DNA from: Erythrobacter neustonensis | GTDB taxonomy: Bacteria > Pseudomonadota > Alphaproteobacteria > Sphingomonadales > Sphingomonadaceae | Direction: 5' to 3' | DNA: 64,000 nt | NCBI RefSeq assembly: GCF_001663175.1 | Contig: NZ_CP016033.1 | Coordinates: 2,170,001 to 2,234,000, forward strand | Part shown: piece by piece, positions 18,365-30,561 of the stretch | How the letters are laid out: each line of letters opens with the position of its first letter | Position numbering within the stretch: position 1 is the first letter of the stretch | The notes under the pieces: generated by a model | Database searches by the model: none | What the model saw: the letters and a program-made list of their open reading frames with translations, nothing else | Told to the model about the DNA's origin: nothing | Program-made: the position numbers and the translations under genes

Positions 18365-19396
18365 ATGGCCAATGTGAAAGTGATGGTCGTCGACGATTCC
18401 GCGGCAATGCGCGCATTGTTCTGCGATATTCTCGACAATGCCAAGGGTGTGACGGTGTGCGGCACCGCCAAGAATGCCGATGATGCGCGCGATCAGCTCG
18501 ACACGCTCAAACCCGATGTCCTCACGCTCGATGTCGAGATGCCGGGGATGAGCGGGATGGAGTTTCTCGAAGAGGTCATGGCCAACCGCCCGATGCCGGT
18601 GATCATGCTGTCGAGCATCACGCAGGCGGGCACCGGCACCGCGCGCCGCGCGCTTGAACTGGGCGCGGTGCATTGCTTCCCCAAGCCCTTGCACACCTCG
18701 CGCGAGGAGTTCGATGCGACCGTGCGGCAGTTGGGCGATATCGTCGTCAAGGCGGCATCGGGCGAGCTGAAACCGGGCGGGCAAAGCGGCGATGCCGGTG
18801 CGGGCGGCGAGGCCCGCTATCGTTCGGACGGGCGGATCGTGGTGCTGGCCTGCGGGGCGGCCGGGATCGAAAGCGCGCGCCAGGTGCTTGCCGCCTATGA
18901 TGCGGGCTGTCCGCCGACGATCGTGGTGTTCGATGCCGAACCTGCCGCAGTCGAGAACGCGGTGCGCGCGATGCGCCATTCGCTGCCGTGCCAATTGGGC
19001 GACGCGGTCGATGGCGTATCGCTTGAGCCCGGCAAGGTGTGGCTTGCGCATGATCCCACCCGCCATGTGATCGTGGAAGCGGGCGAACCGCCGCGCCTGC
19101 GCCTGGTCGAGCGCGATCCGGTCAACGGCTGCCGCCCGTCGGCCGATCTGCTGTTCGGCAGCATCGCGCGTGCCGGATTGCCCGCGCTCGGCGGCCTGCT
19201 GACGGGGAGCGGCACCGATGGGGTGCGCGGGCTTGCGATCCTGGCGGATGCCGGCGGCAAGGTCTTCGTGCAGCGTCCCGCCGACTATGCGCCGCGCGAC
19301 CGCTACGATGCGGTGCGCGCCCAAGGAATGGAGCTTGCCGATCTGCGGCAGGAAGCGATCCCCGAATGGATTCTCGGAGCGACCAACGCGGCTTGA
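18365..19396 (+). CDS. degenerate CheB-like response regulator (pseudo-methylesterase)
   Basis: A 343-residue protein laid out like CheB. The receiver (1-125) is intact, with VVDDSAAMR, acceptor Asp in DVLTLDVEMPGMSGMEF and Lys in CFPKPLH. The C-terminal domain keeps the CheB fold (KVWLAHDPTRHVIVE, RDPVNGCRPSADLLF, GGLLTGSGTDGVRGL), but the catalytic GASTGG motif is replaced by ACGAAGIES and the QH motif by VFDAE. Nucleophile and His are therefore missing, and only the Asp-containing loop remains. It is likely a phosphorylation-controlled binder or competitor, not an esterase. It is divergent from MCP3. Confidence 0.88.
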   Translation: MANVKVMVVDDSAAMRALFCDILDNAKGVTVCGTAKNADDARDQLDTLKPDVLTLDVEMPGMSGMEFLEEVMANRPMPVIMLSSITQAGTGTARRALELGAVHCFPKPLHTSREEFDATVRQLGDIVVKAASGELKPGGQSGDAGAGGEARYRSDGRIVVLACGAAGIESARQVLAAYDAGCPPTIVVFDAEPAAVENAVRAMRHSLPCQLGDAVDGVSLEPGKVWLAHDPTRHVIVEAGEPPRLRLVERDPVNGCRPSADLLFGSIARAGLPALGGLLTGSGTDGVRGLAILADAGGKVFVQRPADYAPRDRYDAVRAQGMELADLRQEAIPEWILGATNAA

Positions 19397-19631
19397 GACG
19401 AGGGGCCGCGTAGGCAGCGAGGGCGGAGCAGCGGCGGGGACTCTGCCTCTCACGCCAATTCTCGGCCCGAAGGCGCGCCGACAACTTCGCGTTTCCCCGC
19501 GCCCGACATTGCCTCGCTTTGCGCAAAGGTGAGGCCCTTCACGCGCTTGCGATCGCCGGGACCGGTTCACATGCACTTTCCAAGCTTGCGACGATCACCT
19601 AGGCCCGCCGCAGGCAAGCATTCGGGGGCAT
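19397..19631. other. intergenic spacer, no gene seen
   Basis: About 235 bp between the CheB-like gene and the membrane protein at 19632. A cctaggcc element lies at 19599-19606, only about 30 bp before the next ATG. No convincing terminator, small gene or RNA could be identified. Confidence 0.4.
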
Positions 19632-21368
19632 ATGAACAACGCGTCGCAACCGCCCGAGCGGCTGGGTGGGGATCTTCTGGACAAGGCCCTTTCGCGTGCA
19701 TTGTTCGTGATCACGGTTCTGGTCTTGCCGACGATCGTGCCGCTGGTGTGGTCGATGAACAATGGTGCGAACATCCCGTTCATAACGGCCAGATACTTCC
19801 TGACACAGGATCTGCCGGTCCTGATCGGGCTGGTGATTGCTTTCATGGGGCTGCGCGCGTGGCGCGCGGATAATCGCCTGGCGCTTCGCCTCAACCGGTT
19901 TCTTGCCGCGGCGTTGCGCGTCAATCCGGCACTGCTGGCGCTTGGCGCTGCCGGGGTATGCGCGGCGGGCGTGTGGCTGGTGTTCGGCCGGTTTGCGCTG
20001 TCGATGGACGAATTCTGGGCGCAGGCCGACGGGGTGGTGTTGGCCAACGGAGCGGGTCTGGTGCAGATCCCCGCCGAATGGCGCGATTATGCGCAAGCCT
20101 TGCAGCCAATCTTTGCGCGGATCACGCCCGATGGCTGGTGGGCGTCGGAATATCTGCCGGGCAACGCCGCCTTGCAATATCTGGGCGGACCGCTCGCTTC
20201 ACCGCTGCTCACCGGTTTTGCGGTGCTGGTCGCGGCCGATCTGGCGCGGCGGCTGCTGCCCGAGGCGCCTTACGCGCCCGCCTTGTGCGCGTTGCTGATG
20301 GTCAGTTCGAGCCAGTTGCTGATCACCGGCATGACACCCTACGCGATGAGCGCGCATCTGGCGCTGAACCTCGGGTGGCTGTGGCTGTTTCTGCGCAGCG
20401 ACTGGCGCGCGCAGTGTGCCGCTGCCGCCGTGCCGCTGTTGGCGGTGGGGCTGCATCAGGTGGTGTTCTTCCCGCTGTTCGCCGCGCCCTTCCTGCTGAA
20501 TGCGTGGCTGGAAAAGCGCCGTGCGGCCGCTGCGCTGCAGGCGTTTGCCATTGCCGCAAGTTTCCTGATCTGGAGCGCCTATGACAGCATTCTCTACAAC
20601 GCGCTGGGTGTAGCGGCGGTGACGACCAGCGGCGGCGGCACGGGAACCGGCACCGCGCTGCTACTCAGCCGTTTTCTGGTCCTTGTCGCCGACTTCAATC
20701 CGGGCAACTTCACGTTGATGATGCTCAATCTGATCCGGTTTGTGACCTGGCAGAACGCGCTGCTGTTGCCGCTGATGCTGATCGCCGTGGCAGGATTTGC
20801 GCGGATGGCGGGCGTGTGGCGGGCGATGCTGGGCGCGATCGCGCTTACGGTGGGCTTCCTCGTCGTCATTCTGGCGTTTCAGGGGCACGGCTGGGGCTAC
20901 CGCTATCTCCACGGTCATCTCGGCAGCGCCTGCCTGCTGGCGACCTATGGTTTTGTCCGCTTGAGCGATCAGCCGCAGGGGTATGCACGCGCGCGCGCTA
21001 TGGTCGGTGCGGCGCTGGCGGTATCCTTGCTGCTGGTGCCGATCCGGGCGTGGCAGGCCTACGCCTTCGCCGCGCCATATCGGGCGGCAGATGCGTGGAT
21101 TTCCGCGCGCGATGTGGATGTGGTGCTGATCGATGCGCCGCAGCACATCTATGCGGTCGATCTGATCCGCAATGACCCGCTGCTGCGCAACCGGCCCAAG
21201 CGCATGGCTGCCGGTCTGCTGGACGATGCACAGCTCGCCGCGCTGTGCCGCCGCTACAAGGTCGCGCTCTTCACCGATGCCGAGGCCGCAAGGTTCGGGC
21301 TGCATGCGGTGCCGAGCGACGACGCGCCCCGCATCATCCCTGCCGGTTGCACCCCATCGCCGCGCTAG
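19632..21368 (+). CDS. polytopic membrane protein, GT-C-like
   Basis: Integral membrane protein of 578 residues with about 11 hydrophobic helices and a short soluble C-terminal segment (about 480-578). The first large loop has an acidic pair, SMDEFWAQADG, in the place where GT39/GT-C glycosyltransferases carry catalytic acids. The overall layout resembles lipid-linked-sugar glycosyltransferases, but no diagnostic family motif was found, so the call is tentative. It opens the glycan locus and converges on the GT4 gene. Confidence 0.75.
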   Translation: MNNASQPPERLGGDLLDKALSRALFVITVLVLPTIVPLVWSMNNGANIPFITARYFLTQDLPVLIGLVIAFMGLRAWRADNRLALRLNRFLAAALRVNPALLALGAAGVCAAGVWLVFGRFALSMDEFWAQADGVVLANGAGLVQIPAEWRDYAQALQPIFARITPDGWWASEYLPGNAALQYLGGPLASPLLTGFAVLVAADLARRLLPEAPYAPALCALLMVSSSQLLITGMTPYAMSAHLALNLGWLWLFLRSDWRAQCAAAAVPLLAVGLHQVVFFPLFAAPFLLNAWLEKRRAAAALQAFAIAASFLIWSAYDSILYNALGVAAVTTSGGGTGTGTALLLSRFLVLVADFNPGNFTLMMLNLIRFVTWQNALLLPLMLIAVAGFARMAGVWRAMLGAIALTVGFLVVILAFQGHGWGYRYLHGHLGSACLLATYGFVRLSDQPQGYARARAMVGAALAVSLLLVPIRAWQAYAFAAPYRAADAWISARDVDVVLIDAPQHIYAVDLIRNDPLLRNRPKRMAAGLLDDAQLAALCRRYKVALFTDAEAARFGLHAVPSDDAPRIIPAGCTPSPR

Positions 21369-21428
21369 ATTTCGACCGCAAGATCCAGCGCCAGCGTTCG
21401 CGCGCGGCAGGCCGAACGCGAAACGGGC

Positions 21429-22553
21429 TCAGGCGACCAGCGCGGCGAGCCTTTGTTCGATCCAGGCTGCATTGCGATCCCAATCATAACGGCCGCGCGC
21501 ATAAGCCGCCGCCGCCTCGTCGTGGGCAGGCAGGGGCGCCTTGCCGATCGCGCTGGCAAATCTGCGCGCGGTCGCTTCCGGCGCCAGCGGATCCACCGCG
21601 ATCCCGGTCAGGAACCGGGTCGCGTCCGGGTCCGCCAGAGCACTGTCGAGCCCGCAATAGACCGGCAGTCCGCTTGCCATCGCTTCCTGCACCACCAGTG
21701 GATAGCCTTCTCCCACCGAAGGCAGCACCAGCGCGTCGGCAGCGGCGTAGAGCTCGGCCAGTTCGGCGTGCGATTTGCGGCCCGGCAGGCGCAGGTTCGG
21801 GAGGTTCCAGTCCGCCGGATCGATCGGCCCGCTGCCGACCATCACGATATCGCAATCGGGGCGCAAAGAGGCGAGCGCTCTTAGCGTTTCAAGCCCTTTC
21901 TTCTCGACGAACCTGCCGACGAACAATAGCTGCGGCCGCGCGTCGGGCCATCCGAGGCGGCGGCGCAGTGCCTTGCGCTCGGCCGATGCGAGCGGACGGA
22001 AAAGCTCGCCTTCGACCCCGTTGAACATCAGTTCGGGCGGATGCGCAAAGCCGACATCGGCAAACTGGCACCGCACGGTATCGCTGATGAACACCGCCTG
22101 CGAGGCAGCGCGAAGCGTTGGACGGGTGACGAGGCGATTGGCCGCCATCAGCGCCGCCCGCAGCGCGATCCGGCGATAGGGAATCGCGCCGATATGCTGG
22201 ATCACCAGCCACGGTTTGGAATGCCGCCGCGCATAACGGCGTGCGAGCTGCGAATTGGCGTAAAGCGCATCGTGGATCACGATCGCATCGGCGGATCGCA
22301 CCTCGTCTTCGAGCTGCTGTCTCGCTTTTCGGCTTGGCAAAGGCATGGGCAGGCCGGTCACCGCCTCGAGCGGATCATGCGCCGCCAGCGCGATGCGCTG
22401 CACCCCGCCGCCCGTGGGTGTGGGCGATACCGCAGCGGCGGCATGGCGGCTGTCATGCCCGCGCTTGGCCAAGGCCTGCGCCAGCGCCCCGGCGACAATC
22501 TCCAGCCCGCCGCCGTGGCTTTCGAAAAACGAGGAAACCGTCAGAATGCGCAT
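21429..22553 (-). CDS. glycosyltransferase family 4
   Basis: GT-B-fold glycosyltransferase of 374 residues, last gene of a four-gene minus-strand operon. The N domain begins MRILTVSSFFESHGGGLE, with a Gly-rich acceptor loop. The C domain has PQLLFVGRFVEKKGLETL and the nucleotide-sugar EX7E motif in PSVGEGYPLVVQEAMASGLP. It transfers a sugar from a nucleotide donor to a surface glycan or lipid acceptor in the cytoplasm; the substrates are unknown. The internal ATG at 22553 was chosen because the Rossmann strand starts there. Confidence 0.9.
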   Translation of the reverse strand: MRILTVSSFFESHGGGLEIVAGALAQALAKRGHDSRHAAAAVSPTPTGGGVQRIALAAHDPLEAVTGLPMPLPSRKARQQLEDEVRSADAIVIHDALYANSQLARRYARRHSKPWLVIQHIGAIPYRRIALRAALMAANRLVTRPTLRAASQAVFISDTVRCQFADVGFAHPPELMFNGVEGELFRPLASAERKALRRRLGWPDARPQLLFVGRFVEKKGLETLRALASLRPDCDIVMVGSGPIDPADWNLPNLRLPGRKSHAELAELYAAADALVLPSVGEGYPLVVQEAMASGLPVYCGLDSALADPDATRFLTGIAVDPLAPEATARRFASAIGKAPLPAHDEAAAAYARGRYDWDRNAAWIEQRLAALVA

Positions 22554-22571
22554 CGAGCGACCCGGGCGCAA

Positions 22572-23219
22572 TCAGGCAGGATCGAGGCGGAAGGCGGCCT
22601 CGAGCCGGTTGGGGAAGATCCGCGCCATGATGCCGCTGCGATATGTCCCGCTGCTGGTGGCGGCAATGCGGTAGCCGGCCTCGCGCGCCAGCGCATCCCA
22701 TTCGGCAGGGGACAGGTAACGCGCGTTGACCTGGCCGCCGAACGGGATGTTGCCGATCGCATCGAGGACGGCAAGGCGGGCATGGTCGAGCTTCGAGATC
22801 GCGACATGGTCTTTGATGTAAACGGGGCCATCCACCACGCGGCGGATCTCGCGCATCAGGCCCGCGCGGTAATCAAGGTCGACGTGATGCATCACGTTGT
22901 TGATGGTTGCAGCGGCAAAGCTTGCATCCGCGAAAGGCAGCACCGCGCCATCATACACCCGGGTTTCCACCGAAAGGGTCGGAAAATAGCGGTCGACGAC
23001 GTCGATCGCGGTCACCTTGTCGACCGGCAGCAGGGCCTGCATCGCCTGCGCCATCACCCCGGTTCCGCCCCCCACATCGAGCAGATTGGCATGATGCACC
23101 TTCCAGACCTGCGCAAGATCGGCCAGCATCACGGTCTGATAGACTGGCGGGCGATTGCGATACAGCGGCGTGTGCTGTTCGAGAATATCGGCGACAGCGC
23201 CGATGGTGATGGCGGTCAT
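22572..23219 (-). CDS. class I SAM-dependent methyltransferase
   Basis: Methyltransferase of 215 residues with SAM motif I NLLDVGGGTGVMAQAM, an acidic ribose contact in VTAIDVVDRYF and the post-I region AVLPFADASFAAATINNVMHHV. The substrate is unknown; a sugar or lipid in the glycan locus is likely. The ATG overlaps the GtrA stop (ATGA), showing translational coupling. It is followed 18 bp later by the GT4 gene. Confidence 0.9.
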   Translation of the reverse strand: MTAITIGAVADILEQHTPLYRNRPPVYQTVMLADLAQVWKVHHANLLDVGGGTGVMAQAMQALLPVDKVTAIDVVDRYFPTLSVETRVYDGAVLPFADASFAAATINNVMHHVDLDYRAGLMREIRRVVDGPVYIKDHVAISKLDHARLAVLDAIGNIPFGGQVNARYLSPAEWDALAREAGYRIAATSSGTYRSGIMARIFPNRLEAAFRLDPA

Positions 23220-23620
23220 GGCTGCGTTGCTCCGTCGGACTGGCGGGCGAGTGAGTGGGCGACGGCCCAGCGGCTCGAAAGAAAGTTGTAGGCGGTCAGC
23301 AGCACGGTGCTGGCGGGTGCGGCAATCAGCATCGGCAGGCCCATGCGATCATGCAACAGCCATACAATCGCCAAGGTCAGCGGATAATTGGCCGTCATTG
23401 CCAGCGTATAACGCCCCAGTTCGGCCAGCCGCGGCGCGACCCCGAAGGTGAAACGGCAATGCCCGAGATAGCCGACGATCACGCAGACCACGAAAGAGGC
23501 TGTGACCAGCACCGTAAAATGCAGGCCCAAAGCATCGCCGGTCACCAGGATCGCAAGATGCAACCCGGCACACAGCGCGGCGATCAGGCCATAGGAAACG
23601 AGGTTGCGCCAACCAGACAA
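23216..23620 (-). CDS. GtrA family membrane protein
   Basis: Small four-helix membrane protein of 134 residues of the GtrA type, thought to move or present polyprenyl-phosphate-linked sugars. The conserved VGYLGHCRFTFG loop and the C-terminal YNFLSSRWAV match the family, which typically has a NF.....R.W end. The start is TTG at 23620, preceded by GGGGGAG overlapping the end of the upstream methyltransferase gene. It probably works with the GT2 enzyme at 24605. Confidence 0.87.
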   Translation of the reverse strand: MSGWRNLVSYGLIAALCAGLHLAILVTGDALGLHFTVLVTASFVVCVIVGYLGHCRFTFGVAPRLAELGRYTLAMTANYPLTLAIVWLLHDRMGLPMLIAAPASTVLLTAYNFLSSRWAVAHSLARQSDGATQP

Positions 23621-23626
23621 GTGCGC

Positions 23627-24406
23627 TCACTCCCCCGTAAAATGGGCCTGCACCAGATAGACGCAGGCATTATCGTCGCGGATCGCCGGCGGCGTGATCC
23701 CGTCTTCGAGCGCAGCCCGCAGGTTCATCACCAGCGCGAGCATACCGGCAAGCCCGGCGCCGACCACCGGCACGCGGCGCAGCACGTAACAATAGCCCGT
23801 CAGTCTGACGATGGTCGTCCACGCCAACGGTCCGCAGATCGCCTGCCAGCTTTCCACTTTCCACCCGCGCGACTGGAGTTCGTTGATAAGCCCCTCGCGC
23901 GTCCAGCGGCGATGATCTTCGGGGTGGGGATGATAAAGCCAGGTTCCGTGGGTCGACAAAAGCAGCTTGCCGCCGGGTGCAAGCAGGCGCGCGGCTTCCG
24001 ACAGATAGGTATCGAGGTCGCGCACGTGTTCGAGCACCTGAAAGCTCGTGACCAGATCGGCGGACGCAGTCTCGGCCAACACCCGGCCATCGGGCGTGAT
24101 CGCAATTTCGCTCCCATCGCCAAGGTCCGCGCCGCGGTAGGCGATGCCGCGCTGTTCGAAGTAGGCCCGATAAGGTTGTTCGCCGCAGCCCAGGTCGATC
24201 ACCCTGCGGCACATTTTTGCAAGCCTTGCGGCATGGGTATCGATCGCGCGCGACAATTCGCGCAGCACCAGCCAGTCGGCATCGACGATGCCAGGACGCC
24301 GCCGCCGCCGCTGTATGGCGCCGTCAACCTGCTGTCCGCGCGCGTCGATTGCCGAACGACGGTCGGGGCCCGCGGCATCAGCGATTTTGGTCATTGCGAT
24401 TTCCAT
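23627..24406 (-). CDS. class I SAM-dependent methyltransferase (glycan-associated)
   Basis: Methyltransferase of 259 residues. SAM motif I is RVIDLGCGEQPYRAYF; LVTSFQVLEHVRDLDTYLSEAARLLAPGGKLLLS is typical of O-methyltransferases in polysaccharide loci. A C-terminal hydrophobic segment (about 205-230) may bind the membrane. The start at 24406 was chosen as the first ATG downstream of the divergent promoter. It is the first gene of the operon running to 21429 and is divergent from the GT2 gene. Confidence 0.9.
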   Translation of the reverse strand: MEIAMTKIADAAGPDRRSAIDARGQQVDGAIQRRRRRPGIVDADWLVLRELSRAIDTHAARLAKMCRRVIDLGCGEQPYRAYFEQRGIAYRGADLGDGSEIAITPDGRVLAETASADLVTSFQVLEHVRDLDTYLSEAARLLAPGGKLLLSTHGTWLYHPHPEDHRRWTREGLINELQSRGWKVESWQAICGPLAWTTIVRLTGYCYVLRRVPVVGAGLAGMLALVMNLRAALEDGITPPAIRDDNACVYLVQAHFTGE

Positions 24407-24445
24407 GGCCGTCCCCTTCGTGGCGTGCCGCAATCTCTTGCATTT

Positions 24446-24535
24446 ATTGGTTAACAAATTGTGCCGCCGCCCGCTGTGCCAGCAAGCCCGCACGAAGCCG
24501 GCAAACGCCCCCGCGTTCACCAATTGTTGACCAAT
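24446..24535. promoter_or_regulatory. imperfect inverted repeat in the divergent methyltransferase/GT2 promoter
   Basis: attggttaacaaattgtg (24446-24463) and caccaattgttgaccaat (24518-24535) are imperfect inverted copies 54 bp apart in an AT-rich stretch between divergent start codons. A pair of operator half-regions for one repressor or activator of both genes is the simplest reading. The regulator is not in the window as far as I can tell. Confidence 0.5.
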
Positions 24536-24604
24536 ATTCTTCATCAGACCCGTGACGTTTGCGAAGGGGAAGCGGCCGATGGGGCAGCGTGAAGGGATCT
24601 CGGC

Positions 24605-25630
24605 ATGAACATGCTGCACCACCAGATCTTCGAGATCGAAGAGGCCGCGCTCGCGCAGCATCCGCGCATCGCGGTGCTTCTGCCGTGCTACAACGAAGCG
24701 CTCGCGATCCGGGCCGTGATCGCACGGTTTCAGGCGGCTTTGCCCGACGCCGAGATCTATGTCTTCGATAACAACAGCAGCGATGGTTCGGGCGCGATTG
24801 CGCGCGAGGCGGGGGCGATCGTGCGCCGCGAGACGCGGCAGGGCAAAGGGTTCGTGGTGCGCCGGATGTTCGCCGATATCGACGCCGATATCTACTTGAT
24901 GTGCGATGCCGACGAGACCTACGAAGCCGAGGCAGCGCCCGCGATGGTCAGGAAACTGCTCGATGAAGGCCTCGACATGGTGGTCGGATCGCGCGCCGAT
25001 GCTGCCTGCGGTGCCTACCGGCCCGCGCACAAGTTCGGCAACTGGATGCTGAGCTCGCTCGTGCGCTCGACCTTCGGGCGCGGGTTCAACGACATGCTGA
25101 GCGGATACCGGGTCTTTTCCCGCCGCTTCGTGAAGTCCTTTCCGGTGATGGCCCAGGGTTTCGAGATCGAAACCGAACTCACCATCCATGCCCTCCAACT
25201 CGAAATGCCGACCGCCGAAGTGCCGACCAAGTTCGCCGAACGTCCGGCAGGGTCGGTCAGCAAGCTCAGCACCGTTTCGGACGGGCTGCGTATCCTTGCG
25301 ACGATTTCGGTGCTGCTGCGGATGGAGCGCCCGTTCCAGTTCTTCGGTCTGATCGCGCTTGCGCTGGCGGCGGCATCGCTTGGCCTCGGCTTGCCGGTGG
25401 TCGCGGACTTTCTCGAAACCGGGCTGGTGCTCCGGCTGCCGACCGCAGTGCTGGCGGCCGCCGCGATGATCCTTGCCTCCTTGAGCCTGTGCTGCGCGCT
25501 GATTCTCGACACCGTCACGCGCGGACGCAAGGAAGCCAAGCGGCTGCGCTATCTGGCGCTGCCCGGCCCGATCGAGCGGCGCCGCACGCATCGTCCGGCA
25601 GCGCCGCACCGGGGCCTGCCGCTGAGGTAA
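24605..25630 (+). CDS. glycosyltransferase family 2, membrane-anchored
   Basis: GT-A-fold glycosyltransferase of 341 residues: RIAVLLPCYNE at the start of the fold, DNNSSDGSG, and the metal-binding MCDADET loop. The domain resembles dolichyl/undecaprenyl-phosphate sugar synthases. Two C-terminal membrane helices lie at about 242-265 and 275-305. It most likely loads a sugar onto a polyprenyl phosphate, with the GtrA protein of the divergent operon as flippase-type partner (inference). It is the last chromosomal gene before the island. Confidence 0.9.
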   Translation: MNMLHHQIFEIEEAALAQHPRIAVLLPCYNEALAIRAVIARFQAALPDAEIYVFDNNSSDGSGAIAREAGAIVRRETRQGKGFVVRRMFADIDADIYLMCDADETYEAEAAPAMVRKLLDEGLDMVVGSRADAACGAYRPAHKFGNWMLSSLVRSTFGRGFNDMLSGYRVFSRRFVKSFPVMAQGFEIETELTIHALQLEMPTAEVPTKFAERPAGSVSKLSTVSDGLRILATISVLLRMERPFQFFGLIALALAAASLGLGLPVVADFLETGLVLRLPTAVLAAAAMILASLSLCCALILDTVTRGRKEAKRLRYLALPGPIERRRTHRPAAPHRGLPLR

Positions 25631-25703
25631 ACACGCAATCGCCGAGGTGGGTTCACACGCTGTCCCCGCTGATCCCCCAGCGCTTGACGGCGGGCAGGCT
25701 TCG

Positions 25704-25731
25704 CAACATTGCATTCGCGAATGCAATGTTG
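25704..25731. repeat. perfect 28-bp palindrome
   Basis: Arms of 14 bp with no loop: caacattgcattcg at 25704-25717, mirrored by cgaatgcaatgttg to 25731. It lies about 75 bp after the GT2 stop and 74 bp left of the left att repeat. No T tract follows (only cctttga), so a terminator is possible but a protein-binding site fits better. Confidence 0.75.
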
Positions 25732-25804
25732 GGCCTTTGAAAGCGGTGTGGGCTTTGTCAAAATCCAGCCCGACGAGCCGTCAAGACGCCCTGAGATGGC
25801 AAAA

Positions 25805-25822
25805 TGGTCGGGGAGACAGGAT
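25805..25822. repeat. left attachment site (attL), duplicated tRNA-Pro 3' end
   Basis: 18-bp identical copy (tggtcggggagacaggat) of the 3' end of the tRNA-Pro gene at 55143-55160. It marks the left end of the island. Similarity stops after it apart from scattered bases. Confidence 0.85.
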
Positions 25823-25899
25823 GCGAGTCCACTCTTCCGACCACCCGCAAAGCCCGGAAAACCGCGGGTTGCAGCACGCCGCGAACGCCGTGTGCACAG

Positions 25900-25909
25900 G
25901 CATGTGACA
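25900..25909 (+). promoter_or_regulatory. candidate integrase arm-type site, left end
   Basis: gcatgtgaca, identical to two copies at 55066-55075 and 55078-55087 near the other island end. All three lie inside the island within about 100 bp of an att copy, as arm sites of lambda-type integrases do. Confidence 0.5.
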
Positions 25910-26272
25910 TAGGACGAATCCCGCTGCAAGGGCCGAATGCGGGCGGGGCTGAGGACTGATCGGCGAACGTGATCAGGGGGGCGTGACCGCCCCGCTAGCA
26001 AAGCTCATTAAGTCGCCAGCTAGCCGCTTCGGCGATCGTTTAGGGGCTGCGTCGGCTATGCCCGGTTCGCAAAAATTTCCTGTCCGTCAGCTATCGACCC
26101 CATTTGTACCGTCCGGTCACGACCTGCGCTTTCCCGAAAGCGGCCACATATTCTCAAGGCTCGAACCGGTCGGAAAGTGCTCTATGCCGAACCAATGGCC
26201 GGATCTGTCATGCAGTCGTTTTCTGGCGCGAAGGCGTAATGCTACACCCATGCAGAAGGGGTGAAGGGACCT

Positions 26273-27193
26273 TCAGCGATGCAATGCCGCCGCATCAGTG
26301 CACGGCACGGCTTCTGTCTGGATCGTGACGTGATTGATTGCGAACCGCGCTTCCAGCATCTTTGCAACGTCGCGCCGCACAGTATCCGCATCCTCAGTGT
26401 CACCAATCGCAACATGCGCAGTCAGGCTGGCGTCATAGCCCGCCACTGACCACAAGTGCAGGTCATGCACTCCCGAGACGCCCCTAATCTCGCCCATCGC
26501 ACCCCGGATGGCCTGGAGGTCGAACCCACGCGGCACGCCTTGCAGGAGGATATGCGTGGTATCGCGCAGCAATATCCACGTGCGGGGCAGCACCCAGAGA
26601 CCGATTGCGATCGCAACGACCGGGTCGATCCAGTTGAGACCGGTGAAATAGATTGCGATGGCCGCACCAATGACGCCAAGCGAGCCAAGCATGTCAGCCC
26701 ACACCTCGAGATAGGCCCCCTTGAGGTTCAGGCTGTCCTCTTTGCCACCGGCGAGTATCCGCATCGCAATGACGTTCACGAGCAACCCGAGCGTTGCGAC
26801 GATCAGCATCCCGACCGATCCGACGGGCTGTGGTGCAAAGAACCGCCCAATCCCCTCGATCAGAATATATCCGGCAACCGCAAACAGCAGGATCGCGTTG
26901 AAGGCAGCAGCCAATATCTCGAATCGCCGATAACCGAAGGTACGCTGATCATCGGGCGGACGCTGACCGATCTTGACCGCCGCCAGCGCAATCGCCAGCG
27001 CCGCACTGTCAGTGACCATGTGCGCAGCGTCGGAAAGCAGCGCCAGGCTGTCAAAGACAATGGCACCGACGAGTTCGGCGATCAGCAAGGTCGTGGTCAG
27101 CCCAAGTGCGATGGCAAGGCGCCGGGTGCTAGCACCGGCACCGTGGCTGTGCCCTTGGTGACCACCCGCGCCATGATCATGGCTCGCGCCCAT
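26273..27193 (-). CDS. czcD: cation diffusion facilitator, CzcD type
   Basis: Inner-membrane metal/proton antiporter of 306 residues. A His-rich N terminus (HDHGAGGHQGHSHG) precedes six membrane helices; metal-site Asp/His are in SDAAHMVTDSAALAIAL (helix II) and EVWADMLGSLGVIGAA (helix V). A cytoplasmic domain (about 210-306) contains HDLHLWSVAGYDASLTAHV. It should export Zn, Cd or Co. The start at 27193 has GAGGAGG 7 bp upstream; upstream in-frame codons lack one. It lies 114 bp after czcA and is the cargo gene nearest attL. Confidence 0.93.
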   Translation of the reverse strand: MGASHDHGAGGHQGHSHGAGASTRRLAIALGLTTTLLIAELVGAIVFDSLALLSDAAHMVTDSAALAIALAAVKIGQRPPDDQRTFGYRRFEILAAAFNAILLFAVAGYILIEGIGRFFAPQPVGSVGMLIVATLGLLVNVIAMRILAGGKEDSLNLKGAYLEVWADMLGSLGVIGAAIAIYFTGLNWIDPVVAIAIGLWVLPRTWILLRDTTHILLQGVPRGFDLQAIRGAMGEIRGVSGVHDLHLWSVAGYDASLTAHVAIGDTEDADTVRRDVAKMLEARFAINHVTIQTEAVPCTDAAALHR

Positions 27194-27307
27194 CAGCCTG
27201 CCTCCTCTGTGTTCAAGCACCGTTCGCAAAACGGCGATGCAAATCGCTTATCGCTGTGGTTCATCGTCTCTCTCTTGGTCCATTTTCCTATGCATCTGAT
27301 CCTCATC

Positions 27308-30550
<3,243 letters not shown>

Positions 30551-30561
30551 GGTTCGTCCTC

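Larger units (their letters stand above)
25631..26272. other. left junction region of the island, no gene seen
   Basis: About 640 bp between the GT2 gene and czcD. It contains the palindrome at 25704, the left att repeat at 25805 and one integrase arm-like motif at 25900. Short open frames are present but lack ribosome sites and recognisable sequence. Base composition becomes visibly less GC-rich after about 25.98 kb. Confidence 0.5.

Noticed and set aside
24407..25726. N-terminal extension of the methyltransferase at 23627-24406 by some 440 codons
   Set aside because: The extra part is antisense to the GT2 gene and crosses a divergent promoter; the methyltransferase fold is complete from 24406.
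25983..26264. 93-codon plus-strand frame near attL
   Set aside because: No ribosome site, no recognisable sequence, and it sits in junction DNA.
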